Assembly: GCA_030248225.1 (NCBI GenBank)
Contig: JASANE010003562.1
Coordinates: 1 to 64,000, forward strand
Source of the DNA: Trileptium ribeirensis
Taxonomy: Eukaryota > Nematoda > Enoplea > Enoplida > Thoracostomopsidae
Length of the DNA: 64,000 nucleotides
Direction of reading: 5' to 3'
Shown here: piece by piece, positions 1 through 13,053 of the stretch
Position numbering within the stretch: position 1 is the stretch's first letter
How the letters are laid out: every line of letters starts with the position of its first letter
The notes under the pieces: generated by a model
Database searches by the model: none
What the model was told of the DNA's origin: nothing
What the model saw: the letters and a program-made list of their open reading frames with translations, nothing else
Position numbers and translations under genes: made by a program

Positions 1-2690
1 TGCGCCGTGCGGCTACGTAGCCGGTTTCCTTTACATATACGCATATTGTAGAAATTGCCACAAGCTCAGTGCGATTTTTTTGTATTCAGAAAAACCACAT
101 GTTTATTTGCGAAGCATACGTTTATAAAAAGATTTAATGTGTATACCAACGGGGGCCCCTAAGAGTTTGATCAACGTATACATTAAAATTATGAAACATG
201 TTAAATATTTTGCTTTCGACTATTAGTATTGATTCCAGGTTCAAATATAAGAGGAGCATGAGGAATGTCAGCGCTAGATAATTCGTGCAAAGTAGGACCT
301 CCGCAAGGTGACCCCCGAACTTTTGCATTCTTCATTTCTAAGTAGTGGGCTTGTCCTATGGCATTGGATTCAAGTGATTTCATCAGTCAAGCTAATATTT
401 ATAGAAGTGAGGTAAATTGAATTCTAACTTCGTATTCCTCCAAATTCTCTGATCAGATCGGCGGCTCTCATGATGGGCAAACATGTATTTCTCTAATTTT
501 AAAATATAAATCTAATCTATAAAATTTTAACATATATTGCTCCAACTTTACATTTACCTGGAATTTGTTCTTCTTTTTTACATTTTTCGAAAACCAGAAC
601 TGTTTGGTTTGCAAGCTGGCTCTTGTGTTTGTCTTTGTGATGGTTAATCTTCCTCAACTTCTGACAAAAAATTTATTTAAAGTTCATAAAATTGTGTATC
701 TATTTTCGTGTTTATTCCTTAGATTCTGGGAGCAACATGTACATCTGAACTGGGACAAATAATTCATATTACATAATATATAATATTATTGTAATAATAA
801 TAGAATCAATATGTTGTAATAGAGCAGAAAATGTTTCGATTCGTGAAATATAATTTGATATGAGAAACTTAATTGTTGCCTCAGAGTTTTAACTTGCAAC
901 CAAAGCTTTCTGCAATTTTTGCCCACAGAATGTAGTGGCGCCAGTAGAACGAAGCGTTTTCGCATTTTACTTTGATTTTGCTTAGCATATCACCACAAAA
1001 TGAGATATTGTCTGTGGTTTTGAGAGTTAAATTTTTGCCTGGGAGGGTGTATTGCTGGATTATTGCTGACCATATACAGCTGAAAAGATTTTTTCGCTTA
1101 GTGTAGCAATGTAGCTGATTGGATGAATAAAGGTGGGCCTATGCTTCCGTAGGTAGTTCAGGGCTAAGAGGTTTCTCGCATAATTGTTACACAATGGTTT
1201 GACTTCTTTAAGGTAAAGGGGTAACGTATGGTTCGGGTGTGAATTCTTACTCTGCTGAACAGTATTTTCCGTAAAGAATGGGTACATTTAGTGATACGCT
1301 GACATAATACCTTAGAAACAGGTTGAGATGCTGGTCACCATATATTGTTTTTCATATTCACTTGAAAAAGTTGCTTTTTTCACCATATAAAAATTAACAT
1401 AATATTTCTTATAGCCCTGAAAAAATGACTCGGAGAGGAGTGTGCATTGGACAACGGCAGATTGGAGCTATTATCTATGGTATATAGTTGTATCGTATAT
1501 ATAGCATATACATGCAATATGTGGAGACAGCAACAACGATGCTTTGTCCTAAAAGCATTGTATTGTGTTGTAATAGTGTTTTTATCAATTCAAGTTAATG
1601 TACGGCAGTTCACAATCTCAGGCGCAAACTCATGCTTTCGGCTTAATTTCAGAAGCCAGTGGATTTTTACTGTAGATAATAAATAAGTATTGGCTTAATT
1701 GTCATTCTTATTATATGCAGAAAAAAATACGAGTAACTTACATATTTATAGCAGTAGAATAGACAGAGAGTGCAAGACGGTATGGAAAATTGATATAGTT
1801 TCTGATTCACGGCGACATGACCGTCACGTTTATTGTTCACACATTTTTACTGGAGATTTTTGTTAGATATCACTAATCTCTGGCAGGATGCTATAATTAT
1901 TGCTGAAAACTTGTTTTACTCTGTTCGTGAAGGCGTTTAATCAATAGCATTTTGACAAATTCCTAGAAATGTTCATAAGACAGATATATTTTGTTACACG
2001 GAAAATGTTCAATTTTTCCTTATGTATTTCAGGTGTTAGCCTAATTAATAATTTGCCTACCGGTGATTATAACTGAAGTTATTCGACCAATAGGTTATTC
2101 TCTCCTATTCTTAATACATAGTGCCTTCCATGCAGCATTTTTGCTGCAGCATCGCTACGCAGTGCAGTGAAAGGTGGGTCCAATTTTTGTATTTGATAAT
2201 GTTACAACAAATTTCGAACATGCGATAATCCATGAGGGCAGTTTTCTATGTTCTCCTAGCACCTGAGACGTGATTGAATTAATTGCGAAATCTTGTTTGA
2301 TCTTAATAGATATTCGATTTATTAAGTTGATTAATTTATGGGTTGAAACATGATTCTAGCAAAAACAAATTTCCTTGTGTTTCTAGTAAAATTCCAAGTT
2401 TTTGAGAATTTTATGCATGCAAATGTGAAGCATGTAGGCTTTTTGTTTATTACCACGCTGTCGATCGTCGTTGTTTAATGCTTAAATCTAAATTCTAAAG
2501 AAAACCATAGATGTTTTGAGACAAATGTTAAGAGATGAGGTTAGTAACTGGTTTAAATCATTAAGTTGCTTTTGGCTAAACCAGAAACGATAAACACATT
2601 TCTGCAATTAGTGTATGCAATGGCATTCTCAATGGACAAACTAAAAATATAGCACTTATTATTTTTGTCAAAGACACCTCTGCTATGAAT
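1..2690. other. AT-rich non-coding stretch
   Basis: I see no supportable gene here. Open frames are short (at most 79 codons), lack recognisable domains and are no longer than expected by chance in AT-rich DNA. Positions 10-23 form a perfect 14-bp palindrome (CGGCTACGTAGCCG) of unknown meaning. Confidence 0.6.
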
Positions 2691-2739
2691 TGTAGGCATT
2701 GAATGGTGTAGGTCTGGGCTTATACTGGGAAAGACCCTG

Positions 2740-2802
2740 TATAAAAACGAGTAGCACAGCTCAGTCGGGGAGTTCTCTCCGATGCTGTTGTCGCTGGTGA
2801 GT
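2740..2802 (+). promoter_or_regulatory. Candidate Pol II promoter with 5' splice site
   Basis: A TATAAAAA box (2740-2747) is followed at 2761-2766 by TCAGTC, which matches the TCAGT initiator common in arthropod genes and LTRs. A consensus 5' splice site, CTG|GTGAGT, lies at 2794-2802. The spacing from TATA start to the initiator A is about 23 bp, slightly shorter than the usual 30. The arrangement resembles the promoter and leader of a solo LTR or a first non-coding exon. No coding sequence follows that I can recognise, so the transcript, if any, is unknown. Confidence 0.35.
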
Positions 2803-2809
2803 AACCCTA

Positions 2810-5800
2810 TTACTATTGTGCTAAAAATTTCTTAAGTGCTGAGTATAAGCACACTGTAACACAGTAGTGATTGGGGAACTAGTGGTGGAGTTTGAGTAAC
2901 TGTGGTACCCTAGTAGCTGAGGCGTTTGGTCGTCTTCTTGTGGCTTAAGAGTTAAGATATTGTAGGGAATGACGCTAATTCCCTCCCTTTCGGTACCTTT
3001 GGTTTATTTTGGACGGTGATTTATCTGTCTACTACTAGACCTCACGGTCGCACTCGCCGCTTTTAACAATTGTTCACTTGGATACACTTCCACATAATAT
3101 AGTTACGCATAGTTTGGGGTATATAATGTACATACTCAAAAATTGGTAGACTTATAGGAGTCGCATAAGTTAAATTCTATCTGAGTTTTACGCGTGTCAA
3201 GCAAGGTCTTTTTGTCCAGAGGATCTTAGACTTCGCTACAGTAAAGTTTGTTCACGCAACGCTCATTCAGTTTTAAATGCATACGCAACGTTATTAGCAT
3301 GTTCTATAATTGGATCAATTTGACCTTAATACTGAGTTTTGTTATAAACCAAAACAATACCGTTAACAATAAAATGTTTAATTAGTCAAATTATCTAAAT
3401 TTTATCAATTAATTTGGAAACAAAATATTTTGTTGTTCTGTGATACTATATCGCTAATTGTTTTTGGTTTTGTCTAGGTAGGCCCGCAAATGGTGATCAT
3501 TTATAAATGTTCAAAAGTGTTGTTCCCAATTTGGTCAAAACTAGAGTTCGATTGTAAGGAAGGATTTTTTGCAGATTTGTTCGCCCTGTGAATGTATGAA
3601 CGTACGAACACCGTTCAGATTTTGAAGCGTATTATATTGGCCTGTCAGGCACAACAAACATCTGTTTAAAAACATTGAGCTCAAAATTTAACAAGAAATA
3701 TTTGAACACCATGATTTACCGCATTTTTTACTAAAAATCTCCGTCAAAGTTTGATCAAATTTTGATGAAAATTTGATTTGATTTCAAGCTCTAATTTTAA
3801 GCTTAAAATTTGACCGAAACGTTTAACCGTGTATGCGCATCCTATGCATCATTTGTAACATAGCATACTACTATTTCTTAGTAAAAATAAATTGATTCCG
3901 TGATGTCTAAGGGTGTGTTCTATTTTAAAAATTTTACCTAGAAATTTGAACGTCGGATTTAATCTAAATTTAATCAAAATTTTACAAATTTAATCTAAAA
4001 TTTTAGTAATGAAAATTTGTAGTAAAATTTTTACTTGGTTGCTTGGAAATTTTTTGTAATGTTTGTTAAATTGTGAAATAAAAAATTTTCAAGACATATT
4101 TTCTGTTCTTTGGCCTTACTTCTACAGGATCAGAACTCATGGACTCAGGCGTCATTTAGTCCGGTTAAGCTCGTTATCAGGCTGCAGTCCTATTGCTTCA
4201 AATCAGGATACAGCAAATGCTAATATGGCTGCTTCGGTCGTACTTCTTGTTTGTCCACAACGTCAACTCTAGCTTGGTTTTAAAGGGTTTCGATATATAT
4301 CGCTATCTTGACCTTCTCCTCTGTGTTATGCAGAAACGAAACTAACGTACCAACTATATGAAGTGAAGGTGTGTTTGATAAAATGATTCAAATACGATAT
4401 AATGGGTTCATTACCTAAAACATTGATATCTGATTGGTTCAGCCCTTTGCAACTTCATGCCAGAACAGTCTACGGAAACAGTTATCTGCTTTGTGTTTGG
4501 TTATGTCCACCATTATGAACATTCATCGCATGAACATTGATTGTGTGAATGTCATTGCAATGTGTGCCATTTTAAAGCAAAATAGTCGCTCAACAAACCT
4601 ATAAGACCTGTTTTCGCTCATGACTGTTATTTCAAATAAAATAAGGTATATTTCGCTTAGTTTAACGCCAAATTAATAAAAAGATAATACAAAGAACTGT
4701 TTAAATACTTGCATGTCTTATGAACACCTGTCGAGTTCTCATGTAAACGCGAAATATAAGATTCAAAGAATTTTATTAAAACAATCGTTGAATGTGCAAC
4801 CTTGATTTTGTTTCTATATTAGTGCATATTTCATTTCGTATCATAGTGTGGAAAAGTAGTGAACGCTTCAGAATTGATTGCTAAACTCTCAGGCAGTTTC
4901 ATTTAGGGTTTCCAAGTTAAAATCACCGTGTATTAGGTCTGCTACAGTTTGTAGGCGATTACATTCCACGCGAATGATAATGACTTAAATATATCACTAC
5001 TCTTTCTGTCAACTAAAAATAATTCAATTTGACTTGACACGAAAACATTCACTTAAAAATTTGATACGCGTTGAAAAATTTCCGTGTCATAACATGTTTC
5101 TGTCAAAGTTTGTATGTGCAACATAATAATTCTGATGAAGTGTTATAATCGTTGGATTGAAAACACCTAGATGGCATCTAGCATTAATTAGCCTTGGAGC
5201 TACTGCGTTAATTTGAATTGTTTTAATGGAAGTGTGACAATTACGTAAATACTAAATTTATCCAAGTAAAAGATAAGTGATGCTAAGCTAAATATATGCC
5301 CACTATGACCTTCACCAACTGGATTTATCAGGATTACGAGCCCGCCTAAAAATCCACATTTTACACTTTTATATTTTTAGTTATCCAAACTTGTTTACTT
5401 TGCCATTTTGTTGCTTAGGTAGCATGCGTTTGTCAATCATAAATATATTGTGTTGGTAAAATATTTCTTGTAATAATGTGCCTTTCAACCCAACTTCCTG
5501 CATAGCATCTAGTGTTAGTGTATTTCACTTCATCTGTGAAGATGTAAAAATCAGACAACATATAGTTTGATTTGTGACGACATTGAGACGCCACACCAGT
5601 TTGACCGAATTCAATTCAAAATTTAATATATTAAAACAATGTGACCAGGCTTCTTTGTGTCCAATTTTGTGAAAGCAACATATTCTTGTTAAATTAGGTA
5701 GCACTTGAAACTATATACAATTTGTGTCAAACAGTTTAAATTCCGGTCAACTGTAAAGATGTTTGTAGTGGCATTTAGCGTCGACAGATAAATTTATAAT

Positions 5801-6100
5801 TTTCTATGCTTCTAGAAAAAATCGCAGTGTTAATTCATTTGTTTATAAAGTTGCAAAAACATTCACTTAATGAATCAGAATTTTCATATATACTAGCACC
5901 ACGCTACTGTACCGTTAAATAACCTATAAAAACCACTGTCGCCTGCTGTATGTTGTGCTTTTGACCTGAGTGTTCAAAAACACGAAGTGCATTTGCTTTA
6001 TATAGCTCACGTTCATAGCTTTTGTCATTCTTGTTAGAAAATACACTTCTGTGAATAGAAATGTCTCTTTCAAGCCATATCTACATCTCCCTCCGATCCT
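2810..6100. other. AT-rich non-coding stretch
   Basis: No gene is seen. Between about 3690 and 4060 the sequence is dense in AAATTTT-like clusters, a looser version of the phased AATT arrays annotated at 6.1, 9.7, 41.3 and 57.6 kb. The rest shows no coding signal or recognised repeat. Confidence 0.5.
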
Positions 6101-6110
6101 ATGGGGCGTG

Positions 6111-6270
6111 AAAATTTAGAAAAAATTGGAGAAAATTTTACTAGAATTGGCAAAAAATGTTAGAGAAAAAACTGGGGAAATTGACAAAAATTGTTTCAAA
6201 ATTGGAGCAATTTTTGCAAAAATTGGGGGAAATTATGAGTTTTCAAAAATTTTTATAACAAAATTGGCTC
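6111..6270. repeat. Phased AATT array, copy 1
   Basis: AATT cores recur at 9-12 bp spacing, close to one helical turn. Nine cores lie between 6117 and 6235, with one gap of about three turns, and the spacers are purine-rich (for example AAAATTGGGGAAA). Related blocks occur near 9.68, 41.33 (opposite orientation) and 57.6 kb, so this is a dispersed family rather than a local accident. Helically phased A/T clusters bend DNA and are known from nematode genomes as periodic An/Tn clusters. Any function here is inference. Confidence 0.5.
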
Positions 6271-6400
6271 CTACACCCCGGCATATGCACCGAAAAGTTA
6301 ACGTATCTACCGACATTATGGCGAGCTTAATTCGTCTAAAATCAACCATTTACGTTCTGCATTAATTTACATTTCGAGTGTAGATGAACAGTTATCAGTC

Positions 6401-6470
6401 GTCGCGAGGTATCGAACCCAGAATTTTTGGCTGAAAGTCATATTTACTAGCCATTGAGCTATCGTTTTAT
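6401..6470 (-). repeat. tRNA-like SINE head (degenerate)
   Basis: Read on the minus strand, positions 6461-6451 give TAGCTCAATGG, a Pol III A box, and positions 6418-6408 give GGTTCGATACC, close to the B-box consensus. They are 32 nt apart, as in a tRNA. This is the tRNA-derived promoter head of a SINE or related repeat. A functional tRNA is unlikely because I see no paired acceptor stem. The same antisense module occurs at 31.8 kb and, without a clear B box, at 29.0 and 51.75 kb. Confidence 0.5.
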
Positions 6471-6479
6471 TCATTAAGC

Positions 6480-9415
6480 CTCTTCTTAAAGTGAGCCTAC
6501 ACAAACGCGTGTGCCATAGTGCTGTAAAACTCGGTGAATATTGTTACTACAACACAGTGATCCATGATTAGTTGTTGCAATAACTGTATTTCTTAATGGG
6601 ACAAACATGTGGCGTACTACACTTTCATTAAAGATGGCACATATTAAATTCTCACTAATGTATATACATTTAACATATTAAAATCTTGTTCCCATAAAAC
6701 TTCACACTGAACAATGCCAGGCTCTAAAATCTTTTTACTTTTACTTTTTTACCTGTACGCATTGGATAAACAATTGTAAACTCAAAAATTTAGAATGATT
6801 GATACTAGTCTATATTCTCCAACGAATGAAAACGATACTTTGCTCAATAGTTTTTTACTGTTAGATATTATATTGCACTCAAACCTTATTAATAAAATCT
6901 CACTTCATATTTGCTAAAAATGGCAAGCTGAAAAGTTTTGAAAATATCAGAAAGTCTTCTGCTGATTAGCTGAGGTATATATAAAGCGCTTGAGCCGGAT
7001 CTTTTACAAAACATTCGCTGCGATTTGCAGCTAACGCCCTTTGCGCAAATATATTTTTGAAATGCAGCGAGCGTAGCGAACAGAGTTTTCTCGAATAGCG
7101 CACAATTGCGTCAAATATCTTTTTTGTCCGTGTGCTGGTGACATCTAATAGCTTCACATGGATTTTGGCAATTTTGTATTCGACAGAAAATTAAATACAG
7201 TTGTGCACCTAACTTGTATTTGCGCTGCTTCTACGATTTCCTACCTAAATTTTCATAAAACTGACATGAATTAAAGACTATTAATTATACGGTCATCCAA
7301 AATTTAGGTTACAACCGTTGCCAAAGGCATCGGGTCTAAAGTGAGAGCACTTCTCACAGAGAGCTAAAACTTGGCTTTTTCAAGGTGCAAGGCAAAGCTT
7401 AAAATATACGCCAGAAATATACATGCTAAAAATGTTTATAAAATATTTTTTGCTTGGTGGAGGTGAACGATAGGATTACACATGTTCATTTCATCATTTT
7501 AGTCGCACGTTGGGTGTGCTATCAGCACTGCGGGACGGCTCCGAAGCAAAATTTGGCGCCTAAATAGCAAATGTTGCAACTTTTTTCAATATAGATGTAT
7601 ATAGATCAGTTGAATGTGACTATAGCTTTTCAGGACTGCTGTATGCGACAAAAAGAATTGTATTTGTGTGGCATGCATTAAATACGGCAGTTCAAGGTTT
7701 ACAGCGTAAAAATCAATATTCATCTCTTTATCTATTAATACTGCTTAAAACTTGTGATTTGTAAATGTTAAAGTTTCGTCGTTTTGGTCACTATATGCAG
7801 AAATAAAGATATGAATGGTTTTGTTACTGTGATTCAAGTCAACGTAGCATTGCCATTAAAGCATTGTCGGTGTGTTATGACTATAATGTGACTTTTAAAG
7901 GGGCTCAGGGAGCTGTGTTTAGAATGACCTGATGGTCACAAAGCCCCGAGTAGCCACATTCGCTCTGTTTCTTATAGCTGTGTGAAAAACTAGTATATAT
8001 AGTAGCAAAAAACTTAGTAAATTTTTACTGAAATTTTGATAAATGTAACTCTCCGCATATTACTATTACTAAATAGCATCATATACTCATATAGTGATAG
8101 GGTTTGAAATAAAATGGTGTGCATTTTAAACTAGTAGTACGGTCCCTAAGGCATAACATGATGTAGTTTTTTTACAAAAACTACTTATGCTTACCACACA
8201 TTCCGAATTATTTTCCATAAAACCGTACAATACAAAATATATACCTTCGTTTGCATTTTTCTCGCAGCAAACGTTTATGAGACGTTGCAAAATAAAACCA
8301 CTTGCGATCTTCTTTTTAGTTTCAAATGCACTATTGAAAGCATACGGCTAACATGGAGCTTTGCAGATCAAATGTGAACTATACGGTGTGTAAATAAAAT
8401 ACAGTCGATGTTGTTTTTAGAATACTAAACTTAAGTCTACAAGTTTAATTTTTGATTTTACTTCTATATAAGTCTGTGAGGCTAAGTTTTGTGCAGGCGG
8501 AAAGCTACAATTTTAATAATTATTTTACATCAAAACAACATCGGACTAACCTATTAATATCAGTATTTAAATCAAGTAACACGAGCACATCTAAATGTAT
8601 TTTTGGTTGAAAGTCTTGGTTTTACAACCTTACCTACTACAGCACCGAACGACAGCATCGTAGTAAATATATATATTAGAAGATGCTTTGTGGACAAACC
8701 TAAGCCGAATGTTGTCATTTTACTACACCAACAAAAATATGTAGCTGATAGAACTTGTGACATCTTAAAAGCCATTTGTACTCATTTTTACAATTTAGCA
8801 ATATATTTTGAGCTATGCCATACCTATTGATAGGGTTAATTACACATTCGTGTTCAAGGAATAACCAAAGCCAAAAAACACATGTCTAATAATACAAAGT
8901 TCCATAGGACATGGTTACCGCAGATTACGTAGTTCTATTAAAGGAGCTGTAGGTAAACAGTGCCGTAGACACTCCTTGTTTAGTAAGTGCATTGATTGTA
9001 TTAGAATTCGTGGAAAACTAAATAAATCCGTTTCATCGAAAATATAGCTGTCGAACACATATATATTTCACTAAATTGATCGATAACATACACATTGTCA
9101 TATATAATACTGTCAAAATCTTACTTCCCACAGCCTCAAACGGCAAATTTGTACTTTAAACAAGAAAATTTAGAAAAAAAAAACTAATTTGATACATGTT
9201 CATATACTGACACCGTTAAATACACTGGATCTCGGAATTATACAAACTGATTTTCAATAATTCTGTATTTATATTGACAGCGGGTCATGCAGATAATTCC
9301 GAACAATCTTTTTTGGTTAATATTTTCTTTTGTATCGCCAAGCCACAGTCTATCTAGTAGAATATTTGTTTTGTTTTTCGATAAATTTACACTGGATCAT
9401 CAATGTCTTAGGGGA
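6480..9415. other. AT-rich non-coding stretch
   Basis: No gene recognised. The two overlapping opposite-strand frames near 8572-8830 (67 and 75 codons) mirror each other and have no domain match that I recognise. Confidence 0.55.
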
Positions 9416-9417
9416 GG

Positions 9418-9850
9418 TATTGAATGCCCCTAAGGCTCGAGCTTCCAGTCGAGTCATATTTCCTCAACCCGCACCAATGGCACAAATTCGTCCTTAACAT
9501 TGTGGGGCCAATACAAATTTGGGGAACCCCTAACTATTTTGATACTCAAGTAGAATAAATGTGAAAATATTCAGGGGTCGGGCCCCAAGCCACCCCCTAA
9601 GGATTTGCGCTTATCCTGTGCCACCGTGAAGACTTAGCTCCCCATTCCTTTAGCGCGCTGAATCCGCGAGGAAAATTGTCGGAAATTTGACAGAATTGAG
9701 GAAAAATTGCAAAAAATAGTACAAATCGGCTAAATTTTTGGGGAAATTTTAGTGTAAAAGTAAGGGAAATTAGCATCAACCGGTGGAAATTGGGGAAAAC
9801 TTTAGCAAAATTGGAAAAAATTATGATTTCCTAAAAATTTGGAGAACTAA
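9418..9850. repeat. Dispersed repeat with phased AATT array, copy 2
   Basis: A GC-richer head (9418-9660) is followed by a phased AATT block (9668-9850) with GGGGAAATTTT-type units at 10-12 bp spacing. The head phrase GGGTCGG..CCCCAAGCC recurs near 31.46 kb. The tail CCTGATATCT recurs after the AATT block near 57.87 kb. The shared order (GC-rich head, AATT block, CCTGATATCT tail) supports a single degenerate transposon family without coding capacity. Confidence 0.45.
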
Positions 9851-9899
9851 CTCCCACCTGATATCTTCCGTCTCATTCAAGAACCATCTACCCCCTAGG

Positions 9900-11700
9900 C
9901 CGATGGATCTCGCTCACTTATATACTCGGAACATAACTAGCACCAGCAATAAAAAAAACTGCTTGACAAAGACGTTTCTCAAATACAGTTTGTCACACGC
10001 ATTGATAAAGCAACATGATTGGTGACAGATTCATGCACAGGGCAACCTCAATACACTTAAATTGGCAGGGTCTCAGAAGGTAAGAAGTTCGTCTGGCAAA
10101 ACAAATAATGTAAAATAGAGGTATTTTTTATAATTTTTGTGGCACTGCTGCAGATTTATGGCATTCACTTTGTCATGTAATATGGTTGTCAAGGGCTCTG
10201 ATAGAGCGAAAGGTTTGGAGTCAGACATGTGAACACCGCAATTCCAGTACAGCGTGATTGAGCGGACCATAGGATGTCAGCGTGCCAGTTGCACAACACA
10301 AATATTATAAAATTGGGGCATCTTGAAAATTTTTGTGGCAATGAAGCATCTCCATCGCACCTACACTGTCGTGATAAAATATTTGTATGGTAAACGGATT
10401 TGTGCGTTAAAATGCGGAAATCTTCTCCCCTGTCGTCATGATCAATACCTAAAGAAATATTTACATGCCGCTGATCTGGAAAGAAAAATTGACTCATCTG
10501 TGGTTTTACTGTCTGAGTAAAAACAAGATTTTGGAGTGACCAGAAATGACTTTGTACAGCTCGGCTTGTTACAAATTCACAATATTTCGAGTTTACGATT
10601 ATATTAAGGGTGTCGCCGCGATGAGTACTGGGACGCCGTGCCGCCCAGTTTGATATTAATGCCCCCCGTTTACATATGCACCAAAATTTTTTCAACATGA
10701 TATAGTTAGATTAATGTGGTGTGCTGATCCCCATAATGAATGGGTGCCGCCATTGAAATTTTAAGCTAACGCCCCTGCTATGTTAACAGTATACATAATA
10801 AATGTGAACCGTAACATTAAATGCTAGTTATGCAGTACAATATGCTAGCAAATTTTTGGCAAATTAAGAATATATAATAGCTTTCTCTTTTTCGGTATTT
10901 TCTAGAATGAGTATACGACCGATGGCTATATATGCAACTAGTGCTTTGTGACATCAGAGTAAAAATTAAGCTATCTTGCATGGCTTACGATTGATAAAAT
11001 GTAAGTTCAATTTTGAAACTGAAAAACTTACTAAAATTACCTCCATTTACATTCAAAATTGGAAGTTATTCTTTATGTAACCCACGTGGTCCTAGGAATA
11101 TAACAGTTACTCTCAAACAATATTTATAATCTTGAGTTTTACTTCTAGCAATTTATCTTTAACAAAATTATGATTTAAGCAAAAATACAATAAAATGGCG
11201 GCAGGGCCTTTTACCCAACTGGCAGCAGTCTTGAATCAACTGACGCCTCGAGACAGCTGCTGCTCACTTTCTTAAATATCCAAATTTATGGCAATTTCGC
11301 AGAATCCAAAATACCAACAAAAAGCTAATTTCAGCTGAATTTTGAAATGTTTTGAATTTGTTCTGAATTTCCAGAATACATACCAAAAAACGAACTCAAT
11401 TATAAATCCCACTTTACTCTGAAAACCAATATGTCAATGCCAACCAGTCACTCACACGCAGCGATATAAATACAAGAATAAATAATAAAATGCAGAATAA
11501 TGTGGAATAAAGTTTAACCAAAACATAAAAGTCACAGCCATGTATACAAAAACCATAACAAACATAACTGGACTTTACAATGCTTAAAGCCAGATTTTTA
11601 TTTGATATTGGCATGTGGCCCATTCAAAATGTGGCACTTTACGCTTTACACAATGACAAATGCATGTAGCATGTCACTAATCTACCGTATATAGCATAGC
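9900..11700. other. Non-coding stretch
   Basis: The longest open frame, 10698-10189 on the minus strand (169 codons), has no recognisable domain, no family resemblance and overlaps other random frames. I do not call it a gene. Nothing else is supportable. Confidence 0.5.
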
Positions 11701-11717
11701 TGAAAACGCTGTGACCG

Positions 11718-11791
11718 GGGCCTGTGGTGTAGTAGTGGTAGCGTTCTAGTCTTGCAAGATAGAGGCTCGGGTTCGAATCCCGGCTGGTCCA
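11718..11791 (+). repeat. tRNA-Ala(TGC)-like SINE head
   Basis: These 74 nt fold like a tRNA. A 7-bp acceptor (GGGCCTG with CTGGTCC, one U-U mismatch and one wobble) and discriminator A are visible, with an A-box-like TGTAGTAGTGG and a perfect B box GGTTCGAATCC. The anticodon loop CTTGCAA would present TGC (Ala), but its stem has an A-G mismatch and the D stem rests on wobble pairs. A conserved-looking body continues to about 11890. A diverged copy lies at 42173-42250 on the minus strand. This fits a tRNA-derived SINE better than a working tRNA gene. Confidence 0.55.
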
Positions 11792-11899
11792 ATGAATGAT
11801 CGCTTGCTCCAATGGTGAGCCCGCCCACATGGAGTTTCTTAACATAGCTAGAGCTCAGCGCACGCTCGATCCGCGACTGCGGAAAGACAGTGGAATGAA

Positions 11900-13050
11900 A
11901 ATGTGAAACTATTTACCTTTAGGGTCGAGTTGATTGAAATCAGAGAAAGTTCTACGAGATTCCCGTCGTATGGAAAAGGCAAAAGTGATCATAATTATGT
12001 TGTAAACAAGTGAAAGTTTTATCTGACTGTTATGTTTGTGATTTCGGTGTAATATAACATAATATCTGAAGTGTTAATTTGCTCAACAAAGCGATGACCA
12101 TCAGAGAGGTTGTGTCTCGACGTGTGTTTGGACTTCACGAAAAAAGATAGAACATTCTCTTTTAGATGAATATCGTTATCCACATGAGGAAAAGCCTATC
12201 ATTTAGCTTAACGCGATATCTCGGGGTCAGAAGTTAAACGCAAACCCTGGATTTACAAACTGTATGGACATATGGATCTTTTGGGACGCACGGCAAGGAA
12301 ATTTCCCAAAAGATGGTACACAATCCTTTGGATGGGCTTGTCTGAAAAGAAAAACAATTGGGTGGTACCCACACACAATGTTGACTAAGACATTTATATG
12401 AGGTTTAAGTATGGCACAAAGCAGGAGGAACACAGCTCAATTCGAAATATCCTATCATGCCATAGTGCCGAATAATGGACCTTGACAGTTGACTGTTAAT
12501 CGTTTTCTAGGAATAGCTTCCGGTATAAGTCAAAGTGTACGCTCAAATAATACTTACAAGTTAAGCTACAAAAAACTCTACAATCACTGAGCTGTCTTGT
12601 TCCCGTTACCGTGGTATGTTAGTTCCAGTTTGAGGTCGCATTACCCTCGTTACGCCCAATTTTCGGAAGGTATCTGGTTAATTTCGTTTGTGCTGCTTTT
12701 TGTTGCTTGACAAGTGGGAATGACGGTCTGATGTGCGTTGGCTGCTCTAAGCAAGTGTATCCAAAGTTCGGCAACGCACGCAGTCTAGTTATGTTAAACC
12801 ATCCGATTTGACTGATATGTTGACAGTGCGTAATCATTTTTTCAATCATCTGTATTTTCCATCCAGCTTCGTTAATGTTCGTATAAAAGTATCAAAGCAA
12901 TGTAACGAAGTAAAATGTGATTAATGTACGAGTGCACGACGGAATTTTTGTAAAATAGTTAAGTCTCGGTCACGCTCCTGTAGTACATTATCTTATCCGA
13001 TGATTTGATCGTTTTTCCGCTTACTCCCCTCTCCCTCAGGAATTCCGAGA
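11900..13050. other. Non-coding stretch
   Basis: No gene seen. Positions 12963-12982 (TCTCGGTCACGCTCCTGTAG) resemble the right ends of the small MITEs at 16.55 and 31.35 kb and may be an isolated end of that family. Confidence 0.4.
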
Positions 13051-13053
13051 TTA

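Noticed and set aside
10189..10698. Open frame of 169 codons on the minus strand
   Set aside because: No recognisable domain, irregular composition, overlapped by other random frames and no promoter or splice context. A length like this can arise by chance in 64 kb.
11718..11791. Functional tRNA-Ala gene
   Set aside because: Mismatches in acceptor and anticodon stems, a wobble-only D stem and a second dispersed copy favour a SINE head.
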